Below are positions 10,822-20,841 of a stretch of DNA of 64,000 nucleotides, piece after piece. Source of the stretch: Rhabditoides inermis (taxonomy: Eukaryota; Nematoda; Chromadorea; Rhabditida; Rhabditidae); contig CAWZYM010000185.1 in assembly GCA_963966185.1 (NCBI GenBank), positions 310,001 through 374,000 of the forward strand, given 5' to 3'. The notes beneath the pieces were generated by a model. That model had not been told where the DNA came from and ran no database searches. It saw nothing but the letters and a program-made list of their open reading frames with translations. Position 1 is the stretch's first letter. The number at the start of each line of letters is the position of its first letter. A program made the translations under genes and the position numbers.

Positions 10822-11165
10822 TAATTGTGATGATCGTTCACGAAATGCTGAAAACAGTGCTTCTCCTTGCAATGCGCACAGCACATGAAGAAGAACTCTC
10901 CACATCCAGATGTCTCACAGGGACCCACCTCCAGCGGGTGCAGACTTGCGGAGGAGTCGAGAAGGGGCCGGGATGAGTGTCAGTGAAACCAGCCTCGAAC
11001 CACAGGTAGCGAAGGAACGTATTGAACATGCGACCCGAGAACTGATCAAATACGATGGCATTGACGAGATGCAGGTTGTCGCGTGACGTGAGCTCACGTT
11101 GAAGTCGATGCCGTTCACATGCAAGAGTAAAACAGTCACCAAAACTAGTTGTTGCTCCCTTCACT
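10822..11165 (-). pseudogene. Cys/His-rich protein fragment with a frameshift
   Basis: One frame from ATG 11,165 reads NLHLVNAIVFDQFSGRMFNT ... AGFTDTHPGPFSTPPQVC. In another frame from about 10,925 comes PCETSGCGEFFFMCCAHCKE, then KHCFQHFV, a zinc-binding Cys/His pattern ending CE. The two halves look like one protein separated by a one-base shift near 10,930. The spacing of Cys and His recalls treble-clef zinc fingers, including those at the C-terminus of some DNA transposases, but I cannot name the family. Confidence 0.4.
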
Positions 11166-11572
11166 TTTTACTCCAGTACTATACAAATTATCTCACCTGT
11201 ACATACATGGTTGTTGATCTTTTATACCATCGATTCGAAAGGACGGAAGAAGAGAAGATCGAGAGGCTGGATGAGCGAGGTGGCGCCTGCGGAGATGTTC
11301 ATCACCTGCATAGTGTGCCTACGAGGAACTCAGTTTGTTTGTGTCATGATCACGGATTGACGTCCATAAATCAAGCACAATGACCTTTTTGGTCCCTCAG
11401 TTCAAACCGCCTCTCACGCACCTCTCGCGCGTCATGGCGGTTTTGCACCCATCGCGCGCAAGCAGCGCAATTGGAAATAGACTAATTTGTTTCTAAAACG
11501 CTACGAGCGCGAAATGCTTCGATTTGCCACAGCCGCCAGAAGGAGTCTTCGATTTGTCATGCACAAGTGATT

Positions 11573-11672
11573 TTATTCAATTAATTTCGTTATTCTTACC
11601 ACCGGTGTGTCCGCGTCGTCGTCAGAGGAGAACACACTAACCACCTTGTCTTCTGAAAACTTGATGCGTGAA

Positions 11673-11764
<92 letters not shown>

Positions 11765-12034
11765 CACTAGCCGTCGTGAGCCTATCAGATACCCAGTCCC
11801 ACGTGCGTCCGAAGAATCCGCGCTCCTCCTCGGCCTCCTTCTCCACAGCCTTCTCCCGAATGAGACGATTCGTTCATATTCTGAGTTGGTTGCTGTTCGC
11901 CAATATCTGATCGTGTTCCAATCCTTCTAACAAGACAAGTACTAGAAGTAGGGCAGTGTTCGACTCACCTCACTTGCCGCGGCAACAGCGAGAAGGGCGA
12001 CGAATGCGAGCGAGAAGAACAGGGTGCGGTTCAT
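11573..12034 (-). CDS. S2: paralogue of S1, last exon missing
   Basis: Minus-strand exons 12,034-11,969 (MNRTLFFSLAFVALLAVAAA signal peptide), 11,852-11,768 (ERGFFGRTWDWVSDRLTTA) and 11,652-11,600 (VVSVFSSDDDADTPV) correspond one to one with S1 exons 1-3 in phase. The acidic final exon of S1 has no counterpart to the left; reading through the donor at 11,599 gives a few residues and a TAA at about 11,573. Either the gene ends by intron retention or it has lost its 3' end. Intron 2 has a (CT)n tract directly after the donor (gtgagtctctct), as in S1. The ATG is preceded by CTTTCATTCTATTCAG, a possible trans-splice acceptor. Function unknown. Confidence 0.55.
11675..11762. repeat. (GA)n microsatellite in S2 intron 2
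   Basis: About 85 bp of GA with occasional AAAG interruptions, at the same intron position as the tract in S1. Confidence 0.9.
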
Positions 12035-12054
12035 GCCTGAATAGAATGAAAGCT

Positions 12055-12920
12055 TCATTATTTTTGAAAAGGATTTCCGTAAGAGAAGAGTTTTTTTGCA
12101 ACAAAAGCTCATGCATTTTATGAATCAAAATAGTAAACAAACCTGCTCTTTCCGCAATAAAAACTATGGCCAGCAAATGTTGTACGTCGGCAAACTGATT
12201 TCGGTATCTGATCGATTACCGAAATCGAATACCGAAATCGAAAACAGATACCGAAATCAGTTGATAATCGATCAGATACCGAAATCAGTTTGATACAGTA
12301 CAATCCGTAATAAGTAGCAATATTGTAGAAATAAGTAATATTTATATTAAAAGTAATAAATCACTGTAACTCCGTTCAGAGGCGGAATTTTGAGTTGCAT
12401 CAAAAAAAAGAGAATTGTTATTCACAGTAGTCTGCACATGAGTGTGTAGTTTGTTTTGTGATTACATCAGCGTTTGGCCGGAGTTTTCCATCTAGTTTCT
12501 CTAATCGACACTGGTCATTTCTCAGTTGGCGGGAAAATGAGCGAGATTTTATGCAAATGTTACTCGACCGACCATCGTCATTTTTTCTCGATATTCGTGA
12601 ATATGGAGAACTCCGGCACAAAGCGATGAAACCACAAAACAAACTACGTAGTCACATGCAGACTACAGTGAAAAACAATTATCTTTTTTGATGTAACTCA
12701 AAATTCCGCCTCTGAACGGAGTTACAGCGATTTATTACTTTTATATAAATATTACTTATTTCTACAAATTTTCTACTTATTACGGATTGTACTGTATCTT
12801 GTTGAACTATTGGAGCAGGTTTGTGTACTATTTAGATTGATAAAATGCATGAGCTTTTGTTGCATTACGTTGAGTAACACAAACTTTTCTCTTACGGAAG
12901 TCCTTTCAAAAGATGATGAA
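12055..12920. mobile_element. Inverted-repeat element related to the Helitron 5' hairpin, with nested foldbacks
   Basis: The outer arms, about 12,062-12,145 and 12,815-12,915, are inverse copies (tttgcaacaaaagctcatgc versus gcatgagcttttgttgca) and share the ...AAAAG..TTCCGTAA... opening and the (g)agcaggtttgt end with the 5' hairpins of the Helitrons at 17.8 and 28.8 kb. Inside is a second, nearly perfect foldback (about 12,297-12,470 against 12,640-12,800, ends gtacaatccgtaataagtag). Between the outer left arm and that foldback lies a run of small inverted repeats with the core taccgaaatcag at 12,190-12,295. No Helitron 3' end was found to the right. Confidence 0.6.
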
Positions 12921-13134
12921 TGTACTTTTATTGGATTTCATATGAATCTATTTGCATTAACATAAACCACAAAACATTTTTTTTTAAGAAATCCAACAGT
13001 TCACCCATCTTGTTGAGTCCAACATTGTATAAATTTTGCAAAAAAGAGTTTAGGTAATGCTGATAGGAAAATTTACAATCCCAATGTTTCTATGTAAAAT
13101 CATTTCTATGTAAAATCATGTAGTACAAAAAAAA

Positions 13135-13222
13135 TTGCCTCCTGCCGGAACCGAACTCGAGCTATGTATCTCAACGGGCGCAATCGCTAACCACAACACT
13201 ACTGTGCACACGGCAGGACACG
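13135..13222 (-). tRNA. tRNA-like sequence (A and B boxes), probably tRNA-derived repeat
   Basis: On the minus strand, GTTGTGGTTAGCGATTGCG resembles an A box and GAGTTCGGTTCC a B box, about 35 bp apart. The acceptor stem is not convincing, so a SINE-like relic is more likely than a working tRNA gene. Confidence 0.3.
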
Positions 13223-13709
13223 CGATCTGAACGATATTAGTGCGATCCACAGGCAGTGCGGAATGTGCACTTCCTGTCTGCTGGGGGCAGCCGTTGCGCG
13301 CCACCCCCCCCCCCCCTAGAAAACCATTCGTACACGGGGGATTGCCTGCGCCTCAGGGGGCGCGCGCGCGTATCTCGCTTCCTACAACAGCTAGCGTTAC
13401 CAAAATCGAAACTTAACCATTTTCTAACATCCTGATAACATCTATCAGCATCACATTGTTCTCGCAGAGATTCTAAGGGACCTTTCGTTCAGTCGCCTTT
13501 TGCCGATTCTAGCGCGTGACTATTCTTAACACAAACCAAGCGCTGGTTGTAATGAACACAACAATAGCGGACTGCTGGCGAAGTGACGTCAGCTTAGATA
13601 CTCGGGTTACGTAGGCGCAGCAAGCGAACACATCAACATGCGAATGAGAACATGAGGACAGTGAAAGAAAGGGCGGCCTTTTCATTTATCACCTTCCCTC
13701 TTGCGCTAT

Positions 13710-13875
13710 CTATACTCTGCGCCAGTGCGATAGTTTTCGATCTACCTCACTTGCAGTTCGAAATACGGTGCCATAACCGTCTGTCTCTCTTGTTTTGCGC
13801 GCTATTGCCGAGAGCTGACTCTCCGTCTTCCTCTGATCTACCCCATCGCGCGCAACTTATTGCGAGCATAGAACT
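13710..13875 (-). promoter_or_regulatory. Copy 2 of promoter-like repeat R165
   Basis: Inverse orientation: ctctgcgccagtgcgatagt at the left, gcgcgcaacttattgcgagc at the right. Comparison with the first cassette shows it is an insertion: 5815-5870 (aaagggcgctgg ... ctataaaaagagtggc) aligns with sequence on either side of it (aaagggcgg... and ...ctatataaaaaaggggc), and the first cassette lacks it. This supports mobility of the repeat. Confidence 0.5.
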
Positions 13876-14046
13876 ATATAAAAAAGGGGCACGATGTTGT
13901 GATTCTGGTTTGACGCGAAAACGAGTCATAATATAGGAAAGAAGACAAAACACCACGTTCGACATTTGGTCACCGCCTTTTCACAAAAGTTTATACGAAC
14001 ATGGAATTACAAAGTGGTGTGAGATGAGTTGTATGTATTGATTGTA

Positions 14047-14609
14047 TCAGGCGGCGTTGGGCGTCTCGGTCGTCATCGCAATCTGAAACGATCGATTTAT
14101 CGATTAATCGGTTTTTTTTGGTCAGTTACCGTCTCGTTGGAAGACCCACCGAACAAGTGCTTGATTGTGGCTCCTGGAGTAATGATAAACATACTGAAAA
14201 GAATTCACCAAAGTTACTTACCAAAGTTGCCGATTCCAGAGACGACAGAGTCCTTGGCTCCCACGATCATCATACCCGTTTTCTGAATACAGTATACTTC
14301 GCTATTACAGTACCCTACGATACCTGGAGGATCGTCGGATCTCCACCGGTCTCGTCGCCGGACGGAGCGACAGTAGCCGCGTCTTCCTAAAACATTTTCC
14401 ATGTAATCGCAAACAAAGTCTATAGGTTTTGGAGGTACAGTAATCTAGTTATAGTACTCGGGAGCTACAGTAATCCGATGTCCCACCGCGGTGGGTTGGT
14501 CGGGTGGACGGTCTGCGAGTGCGACTTCGATGAGTGCTAGTGCTATGCTTACTGCGAGTGTCACAGCAACGAGAGTGACGAGAAGAAGGGCGAGCAGGGA
14601 ACGCTGCAT
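14047..14609 (-). CDS. P2: small signal-anchored protein (108 aa), paralogue of P1
   Basis: Minus-strand exons 14,609-14,487, 14,386-14,324, 14,282-14,222, 14,173-14,130, 14,082-14,047 (327 nt with TGA). Exon lengths 63, 61, 44 and 36 are identical to P1, and only exon 1 is shorter, by four codons. The N-terminus MQRSLLALLLVTLVAVTLAV is hydrophobic; KTGMMIVGAKDSVV and GGATIKHLFGGSSNET are nearly unchanged from P1, while the linker (DAATVAPSGDETGGDPTILQ) has diverged. An R165 copy ends in a TATA-like tatataac about 145 bp upstream of the ATG, suggesting a promoter. A MITE lies between that and the ATG. Function unknown. Confidence 0.72.
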
Positions 14610-14650
14610 CGGAGGAGAGAAAAGGGCGACGGGAAAGATGATGCATAAGT

Positions 14651-14745
14651 GGCGGTCAGTCTCTTCGAAACTCCCTTCGCAACGCCTTCGAAACACGACC
14701 AAACAGCGTTTTGATAGGGCTGTTTCGAAGAGACTGACCACACCT
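14651..14745. mobile_element. 95-bp MITE with TIR GCGGTCAGTCTCTTCGAAAC
   Basis: Left end gcggtcagtctcttcgaaac, right end gtttcgaagagactgaccac. It lies in the 5' region of P2 between the R165 copy and the ATG. Same family as the elements at 5365-5527 and 59,390-59,665. Confidence 0.8.
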
Positions 14746-14751
14746 TTAGTT

Positions 14752-14905
14752 ATATAGCCTGCGCCAGAGCGATAGTTTTCGATTTACCCTGTAGTTCGAA
14801 ATACGGTGCCATAGCCGTCGTCTCTTTTGCGCGATATTGTCTGGAGCTGACTCTCTGTTCTCTGTCTTCTTCTGATCTACCCCATCTTATTGCGAGCATA
14901 TACAT
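14752..14905 (-). promoter_or_regulatory. Copy 3 of R165, candidate promoter of P2
   Basis: On the minus strand it reads ...GAAAACTATCGCTCTGGCGC AGG CTATATAAC, with the TATA-like box at about 14,750-14,758 facing P2. Together with copy 4 (15,019-15,135, opposite orientation) it forms an imperfect inverted pair. Confidence 0.5.
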
Positions 14906-15018
14906 AGAACTAGGTTCTATGTAAGGAGAGCAAGAAGGGAGGAGACAAGCTGAGTGCGGAGGTGGGTGACTATGACGTCGTACCACTGTATTTAAAGTTC
15001 TATGCTCCCAGTTGCGGA

Positions 15019-15607
15019 AGCGTAGTTCAGAGGAAGACGGAGTGTCAGCACTCGGCAATAGCGCGCAAAACAAGAGAGACAGACGGTCTTCGTATTTCGG
15101 TAGATCGAAAACTATCGCTCTGGTGCAGGCTATATGACAATCAGACAATCACATGATATCACGTCACACATTATATTGGACGTCAGGATGTACACATGAT
15201 GAGAGCCATAAGTTTATGCTGTGCATAGATCAAGTATGACTTGCGCACGTAACATGGGTGAGACACAGATAGAGATTGAGTCTGTGGGCGCATGCAAGGG
15301 GATAGATTGGTGGGGATCTTGCCGTTTGTGTGTGCCAGCTCGCCTCTTCTATATTCACACCACTCTACCAAAAACCTCGTAATCCTCAGAGCGGTTCGAG
15401 CATTTTGTAGGTAAGCTCCTCTGTGAAACGGGACCAACTATAGTTCTATGCTCGCAATAAGTTGCGCGCGGTGGGGTAGATCAAAGGAAGACGGAGAGTC
15501 AGCTCTAGGCAATAGCGCGCGAAACAAGAGAGGCAGACGGTTATGGCACCGTATTTCGAACTGAAAGCGAGGTAGATCGAAAACTATCGCTCTGGCGCAG
15601 AGTATAG
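15019..15607 (+). repeat. Copies 4 and 5 of R165 (15,019-15,135 and 15,437-15,607)
   Basis: Both end in atcgaaaactatcgctctgg followed by a TATA-like box (ctatatgac and gtatagatg). The stretch between them resembles 7,560-7,740 (gagcggttcgag...gtaggtaagc...ctctgtgaaacgggaccaac), so this region is the second copy of the segment between P1 and Y2. No gene is seen from 14,610 to 16,050. Confidence 0.55.
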
Positions 15608-15764
15608 ATGTATAGTTGAGTGGTGAGTCATTTATGCTATGACAGTGCTCGATAATACTCACAAACATGATAATACTCTCAAACGGGTGTTGGTTAAAAA
15701 AAGGTAATCGATAGTGTAATTGCCTCTCCACAACCCCGAAACGATATGCCTGGAGGTTAGTTTC

Positions 15765-15990
15765 TGTTTTTGCCAGCCGTGGTCAGTTGGCGAAACTCAG
15801 TTGCGAGCGAGAGAGGCCAGACAGCGCGGGAAAGACTCGAGTGTGTGTCGCGGCCTCTTTGATTCGCATGCTGGCTTCTTTGATCGATATTAGCGTTTGA
15901 ATGCGCGCGCTTGGTTCTCTTCACGATCAGAAAGTAGATCGAATGCGACAAGAGGGTAGATCAATTTTCTAACTTGATCCGGCCAACTAT
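15765..15990. repeat. Dispersed ~220-bp repeat (inverse copy at 40,760-40,990)
   Basis: The block tttctgtttttgccagccgt ... gaggccagacagcgcgg ... cgcggcctctttgattcgca ... gtagatcgaatgcga recurs in inverse orientation at 40,760-40,990. Ends are not sharply defined and no coding frame is conserved between the two copies. Confidence 0.65.
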
Positions 15991-16073
15991 CTTCCTGAAT
16001 AATATAGTACAGCAGTTCTCACGCAAGTGACATGTATTCATGTAACATGGTTTAATTACCCAAGTTTGAGGTA

Positions 16074-16338
16074 ATGATGACGTGCTCCCGTTGCTCTACG
16101 TGTACCTGCCCTCTTTCCTTTGATGTGCCCCCTCCCTGCTTGCTGCCGCCGACCAGGCCCCCGCTGCCCGTGCCGCCGCCCCGCCCGCTGATGCAGATCG
16201 ACCCCCACGCGCCCCTCCACGTCTCCGCCCAGCCCAGCATCGTCTATCAGGTGGATTGCAAATTCTCCCATTGTCTTGTTGTTTCAAACATTCCTGAGGC
16301 GGACGCATCGGTTCCCTCATTCCACCGCCACGAGGCGG
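16074..16338 (+). pseudogene. LINE ORF1, 5' part (interrupted)
   Basis: The frame begins MMTCSRCSTCTCPLSF, passes a Pro-rich stretch and reaches CLVVSNIPEADASVPSFHRH. The next residues lie across a 4.5-kb insertion: the 8-bp CGAGGCGG at 16,331-16,338 is repeated at 20,842-20,849, and removing the insert with one repeat restores HRHEADLALVRDLFNAIGAG in frame. V..NIPE and the DLFN motif are typical of the nucleic-acid-binding ORF1 of nematode CR1/jockey-type LINEs. The LINE 5' end is near 16,040. Confidence 0.7.
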
Positions 16339-16371
16339 GGCAGGAAGGTAGAATCCCGGGTTTTTGAAAAA

Positions 16372-16562
16372 ATAAGGGACAGTTTCCGAAATAAGGAACA
16401 GTTTGCAAAAATAAGGGACAGTTTGCAAAAATAAGGGACAGTTTGCAAAAATAAGGGACAGTTTACAAAAATAAGGGACAGTTTGAAAAAATAAGGGACA
16501 GTTTAAAAATAAGGTACAGTTTGCAAAAATAAGGGACAGTTTACAAAAATAAGGGACAGTTT
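16372..16562. repeat. 20-bp tandem subrepeats in the left TIR (inverse set at 20,612-20,808)
   Basis: Unit aataagggacagtttgcaaa repeated about nine times with small variations (gtttacaaa, gtttgaaaa); the right TIR carries the inverse array. Subterminal repeats of this kind usually serve as transposase-binding sites, which here is inference. Confidence 0.9.
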
Positions 16563-16799
16563 AATACCCTCTTAGAAACCTCTATGAACGGCATAAACCA
16601 CCATAAAACGCGATGTGTTCGCTTCTCCACACAATATTAAATAAATGCGCGATCAAAACGATTCAGAACCAAACTTTATTTAACCAATCTAGTATTCCGC
16701 GCGATTTTCTTTTTTTTTGTTTTGAACCAAAAAATCAATCAAATCAAGCAACTCAAGCAAAAATCAAGCAACTGGACGTCTCCAGAGACCGAAGAATAA

Positions 16800-17702
16800 T
16801 TAGAGAGGGCGCGCAGCGCCCTCTCTTTTGGCTTAGGATAGGGCTCGCGCCAGAATTTTCAAGAAGCTATATCCAAAAATCATGTTAGCAGGAATGTGAA
16901 CTCATTCAATTCATGTTAGTTAGATTCGCACGGTTCCGTAGGCCAGATCACTAATTCATGGCATCTTTGTCGTGTCCGGTAACGCTGACTCTCTCCCGAA
17001 AGCGTACTCTCTCGGCGTTTTCTGCCCGTGTTCTCCAACTCGCACTTTGAGTGTAGTTCGCCCCGCCGCCGCCAGCGTCTAATTCGCGCCGGGTTTGCGT
17101 TGTTTTGGGTCCGCCAACTATAACCAGGAGAAAGAGCGCAGTAGGCGCGACTCCGAACGGTAGTGAGAAAATATGTGGGGAAAAACGTTTTTATGAAACG
17201 TAACGGCGATCCGAAACGTAACGTGTGATCTGTGGTACATGAGAGTAAGAAGAGAGAGAACGGCCGAGAGTTTGTGTTAGTATTTGTCAACGTTGATAGA
17301 AGAGCAGAAAATATAAAGAGACAGAGAGAGAGAAAGAACAGTGAGAGAGAGAGAGAGAGAGAAGGAACAGTGAAACAGAGAGAGAAGGGACGAAGAGAAG
17401 GAGAGAACAGAGTGAGTGAGAGATAGTAGTTTTTGATAAAATCCATATGAATAGTCATAATTCAGCACATATTCAAAATTTCTATGAAATTTAACAAAAG
17501 GACATATATTTTCTTTAAAAAGTACTTGCGTAAACAAATGAACTTTGTCTTGTCCCAATGCAGCAAAAGCACATGCATAAAGCGTTTACAAATACTAACA
17601 CAAACCTGCGCATAACGGACAGTGGACACTAACCGATGAAATATAACAATACAAATGAATAACGCCATACGTCCATATTAGAGAGAGAGAGAAAACGGAG
17701 AG

Positions 17703-17746
<44 letters not shown>

Positions 17747-17857
17747 AGAGAGAGGCGCAGGTTTGTGTTAGTATTTGTAAACGCTTTATGCATGTGCTTT
17801 TGCTGCATTGGGACAAGACAAAGTTCATTTGTTTACGCAAGTACTTTTTAAAGAAAA
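16800..17857 (-). mobile_element. Non-autonomous Helitron (1,058 bp), nested in the composite element
   Basis: On the minus strand it starts TTTTCTTTAAAAAGTAC after a host A (boundary 17,857) and ends with the palindromic GC hairpin plus CTAA at 16,800, followed by T. A 5' foldback (arms about 17,755-17,857 and 17,510-17,612) encloses a (GA)n loop; a GA-rich segment and the conserved 3' region follow. The architecture is the same as in the 3-kb copies. No target duplication is present, as expected for rolling-circle insertion. Confidence 0.82.
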
Positions 17858-17899
17858 TAATACTTGCAACAAAACAAACGAACCCATCAAAGGACGAGC

Positions 17900-18274
17900 C
17901 TCAACAGATCGCAGCCGAAGCCGCTCTACTGAGTACAGCACCTTGACGAGTAACCAAGTCGTCTGCAAGTCATCTTGCGCCCTGACATTGAACCTGAGTG
18001 ATCAGGCATTGACAACCAATGGGGATTCCCCCCAAAGGCAAGGTCATAGAAGGGCATGAACTGTGAAGCTTCAAGCTCACATAAAAGTGCCACCCGACAT
18101 CGGGCGCACTATCGTTACCATGACTAGGCGGGATTCTAACTTAGAGGCGTTCAGTTATAATCCCACCAATGGTAGCGTCGCACCATTAGTCTATCGACTA
18201 GGTGCATATACCAAATGTCAGTACCTGCGGTTCCTCTCGTACTAAGCAGGAATACTATCGCAACGATCTGTCAA

Positions 18275-18326
<52 letters not shown>

Positions 18327-18400
18327 GCAAGCTAACAACGCTAACAACGGTTAAGTATAGGTCTCCCGCTCAAGCGCCATCCATTTTCAGGGCTAGTTGA

Positions 18401-18434
<34 letters not shown>

Positions 18435-18525
18435 TTACCGACTTCCATGGCCACCGCCCTGCTGTCTCTGTCAACCAACACCTTTCATGGGGTTTCATGA
18501 GCGGGAAGTTAGGCACCTTAACTTA

Positions 18526-18566
<41 letters not shown>

Positions 18567-18765
18567 ATGGCCCACTTGGAGCTCTTTTATACAGTAGCCA
18601 ACCGTTCAATTGAGAAACGGAGGCGTTCCAGCTATCCTGGGGGAAACTTCGGAGGAAACCAGCTACAAAATGGTTCGATTAGTCTTTCGCCCCTATACCA
18701 AAGTCAGTATACCAATTGATTTGCACGTCAAAATTGCTGAAATTGACTTCCACCAGAGTTTCCTA
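17900..18765 (-). pseudogene. 28S rRNA pseudogene, 3' half
   Basis: Read on the minus strand this holds the 3' domains of large-subunit rRNA. The sarcin-ricin region is recognisable at 18,227-18,245 (complement of ggttcctctcgtactaagc), as are the peptidyl-transferase region (around 18,280-18,320, complement of acctgtctcacgacggtcta) and the block complementary to cgttcaattgagaaacggag. Sequence stays close to rRNA until ccaccagagtttcct at 18,764, where it breaks off. It is inside a transposon and lacks the middle of the molecule, so it is not a working rRNA gene. Confidence 0.85.
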
Positions 18766-18766
18766 T

Positions 18767-19283
18767 GTGTGGATTGCTTTTGCGGCTTGTCATTTTATTC
18801 ATACAAGCTGTCAAACAGCGGCGGTGGCCTAGTGGATAGAGCGGCTGTCTGTCAAGCGGCAGGCTGAGGGTTCGCTTCCCGGATATGTTCCCGGATATGA
18901 TTTGCCTATTCTCTCCGGACTTGTACTTTTTTGTTCGAATGGTTGGAGTCACGCATGGTGAGAGATCATGTGGAAACCTTCGTCGGTAATATTTTTCGAA
19001 ATTTTCGAAAATGAATTCTAAAGAACGCAAACATTTTGTAATGAGCTCTCAACAAGACATATGACCGTTCGATTTGAAAAAAGAAGATGAAAGTAGTTTT
19101 CTACCAACTGCCCAATTGTCACCAAAACGTACAAGTCCGGAGAGAATCGGGAAAATGAAAAGCATATCCGGAGAGCGAACTCACAGCCTGCCGCTTGATA
19201 GACAGCCGCTCTATCCATTAGGCCACCGCCGCTGTTTCACAGCTCGCGCGAATGGAGTGACAGGCCGCAAAAGCAATCCACAC
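18767..19283. mobile_element. Inverted-repeat element with two tRNA-like heads
   Basis: Ends GTGTGGATTGCTTTTGCGGC and its inverse GCCGCAAAAGCAATCCACAC bound a 517-bp element. Each arm (about 18,767-18,935 and 19,115-19,283) contains a tRNA-like sequence in mirror orientation, 18,818-18,886 (+) and 19,165-19,234 (-), each with an A box (tggcctagtgg) and a B box (gggttcgcttccc or a relative). The + copy has a plausible anticodon stem-loop with loop CTGTCAA (GTC, Asp-like). No clear target duplication. It occupies the point where the 28S pseudogene loses its central part. Confidence 0.65.
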
Positions 19284-19299
19284 GGTTTAGCTCAAAAAT

Positions 19300-20215
19300 T
19301 TGAAACGTAATTTTCTCGAAACGTATGGCCGGTCCTGTGGATTTGAAAGCGGTTTTCGACTAGTGACCTCCTAGGGTACCTCTGATATCAGTTTGGTCAT
19401 CATCGGCTTCTGTGACCTAAACGACACTCCTTCAGATCATACCTCGAACTTACGTTCATTACGCCTTTAGGTTTAGAACCCAATGACTCGCGCATGAGCT
19501 ACACTTCTTGGTCCGTGTTTCAAGACGGGTCGGATAGGTGGTCAACTTAATCACCGAGACAGTCGCCGCTCAGTACAAAGAACGAGAACAGAACACACCA
19601 GCATTACGCACGCGTAAGCCGATGAAGCTTCACAAACGATCCCCGCACATCACAACGACAATGCAAAGACAGCAACCACTCGTCACCGCAGTCAAGACAC
19701 CAACCGAAGCTGATGCAACGACAGACAGATCAGAAGGCGCCACCAGTGCTCTCAGTGCCGCTAGCCGATAAGACAGGAAGCAAACTCCCTTGAGTATTGA
19801 CCTACTTGTTAACTCTATCCGTTTCCATACCAGTGGTTTCACGTTCTCTTGAACTCTCTCTTCAGAGTCCTTTGCAACTTTCCCTCACGTTTGCTATCGA
19901 ATTGTTTGCTATCGAATCCCAGGTCATATTTAGCCTTAGAAGGGGTTTATCTCCCACTTCGGGCTGCATTTTCAAGCAACCCTACTCCCAGACAATACCA
20001 ATAGCCGAAGCAGACATCCTGACGGGGCTTACACCCTGTATAACACCTCCAATCAAGGAGAGTTCGGACGAACCGCTACAACTGAAGGCACCGCCTATAC
20101 GCTACATTTCACAGCAGGTAAAACCCGAGTGATTCAGCGCTGGGCTCTTCCCCGTTCACTCGCCGTTACTGGGGGAATCCTTGTTAGTTTCTTTTCCTCC
20201 GCTTAATGATATGCA
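19300..20215 (-). pseudogene. 28S rRNA pseudogene, 5' half
   Basis: The right end on the plus strand reads ttcctccgcttaatgatatgc, the complement of the conserved start of nuclear 28S rRNA at the ITS2 border, followed by ggggaatccttgttagtttc. Further in, tccgtgtttcaagacgggtc and tatttagccttagaaggggt are complements of domain I-III motifs. Divergent insertions (for example 19,560-19,770) and missing expansion segments show decay. It continues the 28S sequence in the same orientation as 17,900-18,765, but the centre of the gene is missing. Confidence 0.82.
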
Positions 20216-20841
20216 GTTCCATAATTATGAATCGCATGACCTACACGTTCCCTCTAATTCCATGTTTTATTATGCATGGGTTATGATGAGGTGTACTGCA
20301 CCGGGATCGCAGTTCCGCCACTTCGTTAACACCTTGTCAATTTTCTATCAAGTTCCTGTTTGATTTAGAAGATGTATACACACATTTCACGTCATATATT
20401 GTAATAACGTATCGTATGTAAGATTGATTTTTTTCGGTTCAAAACAAAAAAAAATAAAGAAAATCGCGCTGAATACCAGATTGGTTAAATAAAGCTTGGC
20501 TCTGAATCGTCTTGATCGCGCATTCATTTAATATTGTGTGGAGAAGCGAACACATCGCGTTTTATGGTGGTTTATGCCGTTTATAGGGGTTTCTAAGAGG
20601 GTATTAAACTGTCCCTTATTTTTGTAAACTGTCCCTTATTTTTGCAAACTGTACCTTTTTTTTTAAACTGTCCCTTATTTTTGCAAACTGTCCCTTATTT
20701 TTGCAAACTGTCCCTTATTTTTGCAAACTGTCCCTTATTTTTGCAAACTGTCCCTTATTTTTCTAAACTGTACCCTATTTCTTAAGAAAACACGAAACTG
20801 TCCCTTATTTTTTCAAAAACCCGGGATTCTACCTTCCTGCC

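Larger units (their letters stand above)
16339..20841. mobile_element. 4.5-kb composite TIR transposon carrying 28S rDNA, inserted in LINE ORF1
   Basis: Terminal inverted repeats of ~400 bp (16,339-16,735 and 20,432-20,841) begin GGCAGGAAGGTAGAATCCCG and contain about nine copies of a 20-bp subrepeat aataagggacagtttgcaaa in each arm, then the unique block cgatgtgttcgcttctccac. The flanks are a perfect 8-bp duplication, CGAGGCGG, within the LINE ORF1, whose reading frame is restored on excision. An 8-bp duplication fits hAT, P or Merlin-type elements; the TIR does not allow a choice. There is no transposase inside. The cargo is a decayed antisense 28S rRNA gene, into which a Helitron (16,800-17,857) and a tRNA-like inverted-repeat element (18,767-19,283) have been added. 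Confidence 0.8.

Noticed and set aside
16372..16562. CRISPR-like regularly spaced repeats
   Set aside because: The 20-bp units are directly adjacent with no unique spacers, in a eukaryotic TIR.
17900..20215. A working 28S rRNA gene
   Set aside because: The centre of the molecule is missing, the 5' half is degraded, foreign elements are inserted, and the whole lies inside a transposon without 18S or 5.8S neighbours.
18610..20363. Several 60-110-codon frames across the 28S region
   Set aside because: They overlap rRNA-derived sequence and have no motifs.
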